Source of the DNA: Paraescarpia echinospica
Taxonomy: Eukaryota > Annelida > Polychaeta > Sabellida > Siboglinidae
NCBI GenBank assembly: GCA_020002185.1
Contig: CM034534.1
Location: forward strand, 10,245,492-10,309,491
Direction of reading: 5' to 3'
Length of the DNA: 64,000 nt
Shown here: piece by piece, positions 25,748 to 33,779 of the stretch
Layout: the number at the start of each line of letters is the position of its first letter
Numbering within the stretch: the stretch's first letter is position 1
Translations under genes and position numbers: made by a program
Notes under the pieces: generated by a model
Database searches by the model: none
What the model saw: the letters and a program-made list of their open reading frames with translations, nothing else
What the model was told of the DNA's origin: nothing

Positions 25748-26215
25748 CTGTCGACACACACACAAACCGACACTGTCATGTCACGTGTCAATGGAAGGCA
25801 GAAAGATTCGTCTCTCTACATGTTTTTATAGATATTATTGGCAGAATGAGTCGTCTTTTTACACAGTGTGTCACCAGCCATGACAAAGTGAGTATTAAGT
25901 TGAACAATTATAAAATATAGTATTACCCCTGTTTCTGGATTCAACAGATTATAAGCATTAAAATCACACCTCATTTGTTGAAATATCAGTATTTTTTATT
26001 CATTGGTAAAACTAAGCAAAGATTACTTTTTTTTTTTAAATTGGGATGTGTGGAAAAACCAATGCTCATACCATCATTTAGTATTGCATTACTTTAGCAT
26101 TATTTTTCAAGGAAAATATCCCGGACATTGAAAGAAGAAATTATAAGGGAGACGTGTCTGCCCAAATCAAAACGTTGATGTGATTTAGACAGCTATTTTT
26201 GGCTCTCATGCATGG
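25748..26215. other. KDM6 intron D-E, no other feature
   Basis: AT-rich intronic sequence. No further exon seen. Confidence 0.5.
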
Positions 26216-26227
26216 CGTAATAACCAG

Positions 26228-26310
26228 TTTGCTGCAGCATGTTAATCATCAACATATTTTAACTCAGTTTGCTGCAGCATGTTAATCATCAACATATTTT
26301 AACTCAGATA
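26228..26310. repeat. 42-bp direct duplication
   Basis: CAGTTTGCTGCAGCATGTTA ATCATCAACATATTTTAACT is present twice in perfect tandem within the KDM6 intron. Confidence 0.95.
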
Positions 26311-26633
26311 ATGAGAAACTAGCACAGAAAAAAATGATGCATCATATTTGACCTGACATGACAAAGTGGGTATTAAATTGCAGAATTGTTAGTGTTTCAT
26401 AAGGGAATGACTGACAACATAATCTGTACACCGTAGAAAAGAAAGTAACTCTAAATAACTACCTGTGTGTTTTCTCGAAGTACAAAGCCAATTGCTAAAT
26501 AAGAGGCCTGGAAGCTAGGCAACCTAGAAACAGGGGAGTGGACGTTGTTGGCGCCTCGGAGGGGATGCACTTACAAAGCTCCAAAGTTAGAGAAACAATT
26601 TAATGATTACATAAGCCGGCTGTGGTCACTTAC

Positions 26634-26778
26634 AATGGCTTGAACCCAGTGGACGGTGCCGCCGTTGACCCACACAAGGTCACCGGACTTCTGGATGAAC
26701 CGGTAGATGGGAACGTCCTTCTCAAACTGGTCCTACAGATTAGGCCACCGGGACCCGGTCAAATAGTTGATGCCAATC
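26634..26778 (-). pseudogene. KDM6: KDM6 pseudo-exon D (third iron ligand)
   Basis: The acceptor GTTTGTAG precedes IGINYLTGS-R-WPNL, then an in-frame TAG at 26733-26735, then [20 protein letters not shown] and [13 protein letters not shown], with donor ATT|GTAAGT. KDM6 has GSWWPNLED here, so Trp became Arg and Glu became stop. The His of TVHWV is the third iron ligand. CTGTAG|GAC could act as an alternative acceptor, which would avoid the stop but delete about 15 codons. Confidence 0.92.
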
Positions 26779-27640
26779 CTACAAACATAAGGACCCGGTC
26801 AAATAGTTGATGTCATTGCTACATACACAACCAGGACCCGGTCAAATAGTTGATACCATTCTCACAAACACAACCAAGACACGGTCAAATAGTTGATGGC
26901 ATTCCTACAAACACAACCAGGACCCGGTCAAATAGTTGATACCATTCTCACAAACACAACCAAGAAACGGTCAAATAGTTGATGGCATTCCTGCAAACAC
27001 ACACAGGACCCGGTCAAATAGTTCATGCCATTCCTACAAACACAACCAGGACCCGGTCAAATAGTTCATGCCATTCCTACAAACACACACAGGACCCGGT
27101 CAAATAGTTCATGCCGTTCCTACAAACATGAGGACCAGGTCAAATAGTTGATGCCATTGCTACAAAAACAACCAGGACCCGGTCAAATAGTTGATACCAT
27201 TCTCACAAAAACAACCAAGACATGGTCAAATAGTTGATGGCATTCCTACAAACACACACAGGACCCGGTCAAATAGTTCATGCCATTCCTACAAACACAA
27301 CCAGGACCTGGTCAAATAGTTGATGACATTCCTACAAACATGAGGACCAGGTCAAATAGTTGATGCCATTGCTACAAATACGAGGACCTGGTCAAATAAT
27401 TGGTGCCATTCCCACAAACACATCCAGAACCCAGTCAAATAGTTGATGCCATTCTTACAAACACAGCCAGGACACAGTCAAATAGTTGATGTAATTCCTA
27501 CAAAAACAACCAGGACCCGGTCAAATAGTCAATGTCATTCCTACTAACACAACCAGGACCCTGTCAAATAGTTGATGTCATTCCTACAAACACAAGCAGG
27601 ACCCGGTCAAATAGTTGACGTCATTCCTACTAACACAAAC
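26779..27640. repeat. 40-43-bp minisatellite built from the KDM6 exon D splice junction, about 20-21 units
   Basis: On the minus strand each unit consists of an intron end (about GTTGTGTTTGTAG) and the first 25-28 nt of exon D (GNATGGCATCAACTATTTGA CCGGGTCC), so the 3' splice site and about nine codons (x-GINYLTGS) are repeated. I count 21 units including the exon copy at 26751-26790. Sub-variants (TTCATGCC, TTGATACCATTCTC) recur in the same order, showing block duplication. It directly abuts exon D. Confidence 0.95.
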
Positions 27641-27929
27641 AAAATGAAAGATTACTTTGAGTAAACCACATAGATATTAAGTCCTATAAAACTATAAACA
27701 TTGATTTACATACCGGTAGCTTTGATAGTATCCTTCGCCAATTAAACTTAGGGATTTTTGTAACTGAATACAAACCTTAATTAAATGGTCCTGCTGCTTC
27801 CCTGCAGTATGGTTTCAAATATAAGAAATTTATTTTTAAAATATCATACTGCATGTGAACAGTTTTGTATATTCAACCCCAATTATTTGTTCACACTGTT
27901 GGTGTATGACGCCCCAAACCCCCACTTAC

Positions 27930-28044
27930 TGTTCACACAGTTGGTGTATGATGCCCCAGTAGTTCTCTGGCACCCCAAACCATTCACAGTCTCCTGGCCC
28001 AATGTTGATGTTCACTGCGGCGTAATTCAAGTTCTCCTGGTGGC
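27930..28044 (-). pseudogene. KDM6: KDM6 pseudo-exon C (HxE iron ligands)
   Basis: The acceptor TTGATAG precedes [19 protein letters not shown] and [20 protein letters not shown], and the donor is ACA|GTAAGTGG. His and Glu of HQE are the first two ligands of the iron-binding triad. The frame is open and intact. The exon end (GTTCACACAGTTGGTGTATGA on the plus strand) is partly duplicated at 27888-27920. Confidence 0.95.
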
Positions 28045-28109
28045 CTATCAAGAAAACATAATAACAAAATCTTGCTGATTTCTCAAATAACAAGGTTTCA
28101 AGCACTAAA

Positions 28110-28390
28110 AAAGGACTGCTCAAAGCGCTTTACACTTTACTTCCTGACAGATCTGTTCAATCGAACACCATCTCGACTTCTCTAGGAAGCATCCAGCCAC
28201 ACTGCAATTAAATTAAATATCCACCACTGTCTAGAGCAAGGTACTCATTCATACAGCTGAGTGAACTAGAGCAATGTAGAGTGAACGACTTGCCCAAGGT
28301 TCGACATTGCTGCACAGGAATCGAACCCGGGTTCTCTCGGTTGAGTCTGAAGCTCTAGCCACTGCACCACGGCGCTCCACCCAAGTCCCA
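28110..28390 (-). repeat. tRNA-derived CORE-type SINE, longer copy
   Basis: The minus strand begins with a tRNA-like head (GCGCCGTGGTGCAGTGGCTA, then GGGTTCGATTCCTG as B box). The CORE-like body follows (ACCTTGGGCAAGTCGTTCAC, CTCAGCTGTATGAATGAG) with a tail ending near GTAAAGCGCTTTGAGCAG. Same family as 290-432. It lies in the KDM6 intron between exons B and C. Confidence 0.75.
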
Positions 28391-28609
28391 CAAGCACTAG
28401 TCATTCATTTCTCTCAAATGTGCATAATATTGATACACACATTTAACAAGGGTTATATTTCATATTTTGTTTTACTCTATGGTTATACCCCAGTATTGGA
28501 AGATAAATCATTCAGACTGTATTAATTTATGCAAGTACTCAGTGGACACCTCTCCTTAATGAAAGACTGTCTACACTGGACACACATGAAAATCTGGAAC
28601 TAACTCTTT

Positions 28610-28740
28610 CACAGTGTAAATCTTGGGCAGTCCGTTGCTTTTGCTTTGATTCTTGCATGTTGCACATCTGAGCTGAGGCCTGCGATGATACAGGCACTAT
28701 AGAAATTTGTTATTACTATGATTATTATTATTCTTTCTTC
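28610..28740 (+). repeat. 3' end of a SINE/LINE with ATT tail
   Basis: CAGGCACTATAGAAATTTG is followed by TTATTACTATGATTATTATT ATTC, the usual form of a retroposon tail with a short-repeat end. Confidence 0.45.
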
Positions 28741-29190
28741 ATGTTAAAATAAAGCAGTCCAACAAATTATAAAGGAAAAAAAATTGCCAAAACAGGTCAT
28801 GCCCCCCTAAACATACCCCTGCACCTGGGAGGTTTGGGGCATTCAGTGTGAAGATAATTACAAGGGAACTAACAATAATAAAATAAATGTCGATAGTAAC
28901 AATATCCCCCTGAAGGAATTTGAGCTCAGAGGCACGACATACAAGAATCATTAAACAAAATCATTAACAGGGACAAGCAAGTGTCGTCATTAGAGCAAGG
29001 GACTGCCGAAGAATAGGGTGGAAATGCGATTTCAAATAAATATGTCTTTAGTTTTTTTACGAAAGGTTGCTATAGTTTCAGCTGATTTTAAAGTAATATG
29101 GTGTTGATTCTAGATTTTGGTGCAGCTACTGAAGAATGTTTGCCACTGTTAGTTTTGTTTTAGGAACAAAATGTTGTGAAACAACGAGTG
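28741..29190. other. KDM6 intron B-C, no other feature
   Basis: No exon or domain seen. Confidence 0.45.
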
Positions 29191-29196
29191 TCCTAC

Positions 29197-29281
29197 CAGG
29201 AGTGCGGGACCCAGGCACCTTCATGTTCATTCCAAGGATCTTGTGGCCAATGTGACTCAGCATGTTACTGGCAGCTACAAC
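29197..29281 (-). pseudogene. KDM6: KDM6 pseudo-exon B (2-oxoglutarate-binding residues)
   Basis: The acceptor GTTACAG (29282-29288) precedes [19 protein letters not shown] and [10 protein letters not shown], and the donor is CCTG|GTAGGA. KDM6 proteins have TVQLY between GMN and MKVPG. Here these five codons are precisely missing, the deletion lying between two ATGAA words (slippage type). The Lys and Thr that bind 2-oxoglutarate remain. Ends in phase 1 and joins exon C as P-GHQE. Confidence 0.92.
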
Positions 29282-29903
29282 CTGTAACGGTTACAGTGGC
29301 ACATGTTACTGGCTGCTACAATCTATAACTGTTACATTAGCACAGGTAACAGGATGCTACAACCTGTAACGGTTACAGTGGCACAAGTTACTGGCTGCTA
29401 CAACCTGTAACGGTCACAGTGGCACAGGTTACTGGATGTTACAACCTGTAACGGTTACAGTGGCACAGGTTATTGGCTGCTACAACCTGTAATGGTTACA
29501 GTGGCACATGTTACTGGCTGCTACAACCTATAACTGTTACATTAGCACAGGTTACTGGATGCTACAACCTGTAACGGTTACAGTGGCACATATTACTGGA
29601 TGCTACAACCTGTAACGGTTACAGTGGCACATGTTACTGGCGGCTACAACCTGTAACGGTTACAGTGGCACATATTACTGGCTGCTACAACCTATAACTG
29701 TTACATTCGCACAGGTTACTGGATGCTACAACCTGTAACGGTTACAGTGGCACAGGTTACTGGATGCTACAACCTATAATTGTTACATTAGCACAGGTTA
29801 CTGGATGCTACAACCTGTAACCATTATAGTGGCACAGGTTACTGGATGCTACATCCTGTAACGGTTACAGTGGCACATGTTACTGGCAGCTACAACCTGT
29901 GTG
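29282..29903. repeat. 41-bp minisatellite built from the KDM6 exon B splice junction, 15 units
   Basis: Fifteen units of 40-42 bp. On the minus strand each is about 20 nt of intron end (TGCCACTGTAACCGTTACAG) followed by about 21 nt of exon B (GTTGTAGCAGCCAGTAACATG), so every unit repeats the 3' splice site and the first seven codons. The array ends directly at the real exon. Two unit types alternate: GTAACGGTTACAGTGG and ATAACTGTTACATTAG. Confidence 0.95.
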
Positions 29904-29904
29904 G

Positions 29905-30080
29905 AAGGGAAGGAGGGAGGGATGGTTGGAGGGAGAGAGGGAGGGAGAGAGGGAGGCAGAGAGGGAGGGAGAGAGAGAGAGAGGGAGGGAGGGAGAGAGG
30001 GAGGGAGAGAGGGAGGGAGAGAGGGAGGGAGAGAGAGGGAGAGAGAGAGGGAGGGAGAGTGGGAGGAAGACAGGGGAGGG
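29905..30080. repeat. Purine (GGGAGAGA)n tract
   Basis: About 175 bp of GGGA/GAGA units in the KDM6 intron between exons A and B, just after the exon-derived minisatellite. Potential triplex-forming sequence. Open frames over it are artefacts. Confidence 0.95.
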
Positions 30081-30110
30081 AGGGAATGAGGGAGACAATG
30101 GGAGACTTAC

Positions 30111-30214
30111 TCGTGTGAAGGCAGGAAGTTTTCCCAACTCCTGGAGTTGTGCCTTTCTTCTCATTAGACAAATCAATGTTGGTGCCAAACTGGATCATGC
30201 GGAACTTCTTCTTT
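30111..30214 (-). pseudogene. KDM6: KDM6 pseudo-exon A (start of JmjC region)
   Basis: The acceptor TTGCAG is followed by KKKFRMIQFGTNIDLSNEK. After a frame change comes KAQLQELGKLPAFTR, then donor CGA|GTAAGT at 30110. The KDM6 family has FGTNIDLS..KKWK.QL.EL.KLPAF here. The sequence is 5 nt short at 30152-30158 (loss of the KW codons), which shifts the frame. Border phase is 0 and joins exon B as TR-VVAASN. Confidence 0.9.
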
Positions 30215-30219
30215 CTGCA

Positions 30220-31300
30220 ACACAAGGCTGCTCTGTATACGCTTCATAAGTCACTAGTCCACCCAACCAGTATAACAACTATGGTGATATATTATATATC
30301 TGATACTGAACCATTCACTGGGATACTTTCTTGTCACTGCTATCAACAGTTTTTTGACATTTCTTTTCATGAGACATTTTATTTACGATAGTAATATACT
30401 AACTTCAAACAATTTATTGCTGATGAGATTCATCAGCTTTTTAGAAAAAAATAGTTAACAGTATGGTGTCTCGACTCCACAATTCAGGTGCATTATAATA
30501 CTAAAACATGGAATGTACCCATTAAGATCATTGATATATATATAAACATTATATCTAAATAATAAATATAATAAATTTATGAAAAATTATAATACAGAGA
30601 TAATTACATGGGAAATAAGGTAACAATGTCACCATGTGTCGTACTGGGAATTTTTCAGACTGGGGTGTCTCCACTTAAATTTAACAATGGATTCTCTGTA
30701 ATGATGAATATTGTCTTATAATAATAACTCAACAGCATTCTTCTGCACCATAAAAATGGTAATTAATAATTCAGAGGTGCATCACAATACTAGAACATGG
30801 AATGTACTCAATAAGATTGTTAAAAAACATTAAAACATATATATAATAAATAGATAAGAACATTTATTTAAAAAAATGGGCCAAGTGGCCCTGAAGTCCT
30901 TTGGACTAATACGTCTATATGACTCCGGCTGACCAAATGAGTGATAAGTCAGACAAATTTTAACGTTGTTTTCTTTCATTCTTGTAACGGTTGGGTAGGG
31001 TGCTTTTACAGTTTCAAAAATTATGACTGCTACAAAAATTGGCGAAGTTATGGTGCATTGAACATGGTAGGGGTCAAAAAGTGAAAATGAAGAAAACTGC
31101 TGTTGAAGGTTTACATTATATATGCAAATGGATTGCATGGAAATATTACATACAGTGTGTATGTTATGTTGCAATGATACATTGGAAGTGCAAATGTACT
31201 GCTACAAAAACGTATCAAGTTATGCCAGATTATGTCTTCATTTGTAAAACTGAGAGGACAGATTATCTGAGAACAAAAGGTACACTAAAGAAAATTAACT
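30220..31300. other. No gene seen
   Basis: AT-rich sequence upstream of KDM6 exon A. More 5' exons of KDM6 would be expected here or beyond but none was recognised. A short shared hairpin repeat (ATGGGCCAAGTGGCCCTG) lies at 30876. Confidence 0.45.
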
Positions 31301-31560
31301 AGGCTAGACCAATACACACATTTACAGCTGGCCACTCCACTAACAGCCTAGTAAGTGATCAGGGCAAAGTCCACTATCCAGTTACATCAGTAGGGTGGCT
31401 CCCATGATAGCTGCATATCATTGTCTTAATGGGAGCCTCCCTGACCTTACAATCAATATTATATTGTAGTTTATGTGCTTATGATGGTAAAAAAAATACT
31501 GTCTGTCTGTATGTCTGTCTGTTATAAATAGATATCAGTGGGACTGTGTCAAATGTTGTA
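31300..31560. repeat. Interspersed repeat family Y, partial copy 2
   Basis: Over 90% similar to 35122-35370, including ATCAGGGCAAAGTCCACTAT and ATGGGAGCCTCCCTGACCTT, and ending in a short CTGT run plus TATAAATAGA. Confidence 0.85.
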
Positions 31561-32055
31561 ACAACTCTGTTTCTGTGTAGAAAAATATTCAATAAGTATT
31601 TGGCATATTTGGCATTTGCGCACAATAAATACTTTGTATCAGACCTTCACTTCAGTTGGCATGATCTAGTGGTATGATTGCACATAATTACCTCATCTCT
31701 CCTTCATATTAACATTGCTTTGTGAATCTGCCCTTCAACAGTCAAAGACAACATTTTACTGCTAGAAAATGTATACAAATAAAGTAAAATTACAAAGAAT
31801 TCACATCTATAGGCTAATAGTACAATTCATTCTGACATTAGTTAACCTCCTAATTCTGTTGGCAACATAAGTTTCAAATCAAGTATCAACCAGCCGAGAT
31901 ATATAATGTTAATCGGTTACATTTCTGTTAATAAAACTAATAAAGCTGACAACATAATACATTTTGTTTAAGAAAAAACTGTCTCCAACACTAGCCCCAA
32001 AACATAAAGAAACAAAAACACTGTAGCAACTGGACGGCTGCAGCAAAGAGGGGTG
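31561..32055. other. No feature seen
   Basis: AT-rich spacer downstream of the laminin-G gene remnant. Confidence 0.5.
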
Positions 32056-32195
32056 TCAGGGCGCCACGACATACCCCGACAGCGTCAATGGTGAGGTCAA
32101 GGGGTCCTTGCCCTGGATGTGCAGGTTGCTGACACAACCCTCCAGCATCTTCTTGTGCTGACCAAATGTCATGCTGTCCAGGTTAGGCACGCCAC
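32056..32195 (-). pseudogene. Second laminin-G domain exon 6 and C-terminus
   Basis: The acceptor GCTTCAG precedes GVPNLDSMTFGQHKKMLEGC and VSNLHIQGKDPLTSPLTLSG YVVAP, stop TGA at 32056. LEGCVSNLHI.GK is the conserved end of a laminin-G domain. GG|GTATGT could also be a donor, in which case the gene would continue. Confidence 0.82.
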
Positions 32196-32859
32196 CTGAA
32201 GCATAGCAACCACTGTCAACACTCTGGTAATACTGGCCGAACACGCTACAGATAACCTCTCCATCACGTAACCTGTTGCCTAGCAAAACCTCCGTCAAGT
32301 CATCAGAAAATATGTAGTGGGTTTGGACATTCCGTCAAATATTCTGTTGAAATTCTGGTCACAAAAGTGTTTCTTTATGGCAAAAATATAACGCAAAGTT
32401 TGTAAAGTGACCACTGTATGTGGGAATGTTTGAATTAGGAGATGTCATGCAGCAATAGTAATGTAATTCACGTATATATAACCATTAACAACATTGTTGG
32501 CAAAGCAAAACTTGACGGAGGTAACGTGCAAAATTCAATTGTGATGTAAGCAAAACCGCGATGTAGTGGATACATCAATTATTACACAAACTAAAAAATA
32601 CTTATCCATCAGAAGGAATAACTTGGTCATTTGTATGGTGATGATTTTCACGGTTAGGTAAGAAACCAAGTGCTTAGTTTGGTATTTTGTGTGCCACATG
32701 GCACTACCCACAGAGACGCAAGAGACGGTTTGAAAAAGTATTTATATGAGACATTTGATGAAGATTGCATAACTTGGGACAGTTGTATGCAATGCCATGC
32801 ATATTTCCTATGATTGTTCCATGCTGCATTTTTAAGTACAATATATTTGTGAGACTTAC

Positions 32860-32990
32860 CAATTTACATGTTGCCGCGAGTGTTCAGCATGCATGATACT
32901 CCTCCAGTTTCTCCCTCTGCAAAGCTGAATCCATCGATCTCAAGACTTCCTTTTCTCCCAGTTCTGAAGTCAACACATCGTCCATATTGG
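32860..32990 (-). pseudogene. Second laminin-G domain exon 5
   Basis: The acceptor ATGAGTAG precedes QYGRCVDFRTGRKGSLEIDG, FSFAEGETGGVSCMLNTRGN M, then TAA (32864-32866) where Tyr is expected (GNMYIGG), with donor TTG|GTAAGT. It joins exon 6 as IG-GVPNL. Confidence 0.82.
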
Positions 32991-33000
32991 TCTACTCATA

Positions 33001-33580
33001 CCACAGCTAATATCACAAGTACCTGGGTTTTATTTTTAAATTGAAAAAAATGCTTTAAAATTCACATCAGTTAAAGTTAAATCAGTATGTTTTAATGTTG
33101 GGAATCTTGCATCACCATTTTCTAACTGGAGTCTTCAGTTGCCACCATTTGGAACATAACAGATACTGAAACCTATTTTTTTAATTAAAATAAGTGAATA
33201 AATAAGTAAAATTACTTTCCCATTGTTAAATCAGTGTTTACGCTTAACAGACTGTTTGTAAACATGCTGGCTTTCACCGGTCAAGAACTGCATACCATCG
33301 GGGTCATTGCAATGAAGGCCAAACAAACGATACCGCTGAAGACTCAACAAACGTTTCGGTTATTAAAGATTTGTTCCATGGCAAAAACACACCGAGGAAC
33401 CCTGCGGAATTAACCACTATCATTCGATTCCGATATTAACTATATTCGATAGGAACTTTCATAAAGCTGCATACTCGGGTGCCAACAGTGTTAACTAATA
33501 TATTTTATGGCAACATTACACATACACCACTGATATCTGCACAACTTCAATTATGCACAGTGATGACGCAACCTCGCATG
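33001..33580. other. Intronic, no feature seen
   Basis: AT-rich. The start of the second laminin-G domain should lie upstream but was not recognised. Confidence 0.45.
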
Positions 33581-33584
33581 CAAC

Positions 33585-33695
33585 TTTGGCAGCGGCATCA
33601 ACAACGACAACAGCAGCGACAACAGCAATGGCGGCAGAAGCAGCGACGGCGGCAGCAGCAGCAGTGATGGCGACAGCAGCAACAATAACAGCAAC
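33585..33695. repeat. (CAG/CAA)n-like trinucleotide-rich tract
   Basis: Irregular run of ACAACAGCAGCG-type triplets. It yields Gln, Ala/Thr or Val/Ala runs in different frames, none of them convincing as a gene. Confidence 0.85.
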
Positions 33696-33779
33696 AGAGA
33701 AACTGCTCAATATTCATGATGCTCGGACCGGAGCTAATCTGAACAATCTAATCCATGTTAAGCGAGTAAACACACCATC

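Larger units (their letters stand above)
24195..30214 (-). pseudogene. KDM6: KDM6-family (UTX/JMJD3-like) H3K27 demethylase, C-terminal JmjC and zinc region, decayed
   Basis: Six exon blocks on the minus strand match, in order, the JmjC catalytic domain and the GATA-like zinc domain of KDM6 proteins, nuclear Fe(II)/2-oxoglutarate enzymes that remove methyl groups from histone H3 lysine 27. Catalytic residues are still visible: Lys and Thr of [10 protein letters not shown] (2-oxoglutarate), HQE and the His of GTVHWV (iron). Zinc ligands remain in HYCSNCE and CLECARR. Intron phases join correctly. Lesions: a 5-nt deletion frameshift (about 30155), a 15-nt deletion removing five residues before MKVPG, two in-frame TAGs (26733 and 25338), and a 158-bp insertion inside an exon. 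The N-terminal TPR part is not in the window. The clear reading is a decayed non-processed copy. An intact paralogue should exist elsewhere. Confidence 0.9.

Noticed and set aside
26751..29903. CRISPR-like regular arrays
   Set aside because: Units are contiguous without unique spacers, derive from an exon junction, and the genome is eukaryotic.
24195..30214. KDM6 relic as a Y-linked UTY-type gene
   Set aside because: UTX/UTY sex linkage is a mammalian feature. Nothing in the sequence shows sex linkage, so it is kept only as a testable general idea.
29880..30225. Gly/Arg/Glu and Pro/Ser/Leu ORFs
   Set aside because: Translations of a GGGAGA purine tract. Only the 30111-30214 part is real exon sequence.
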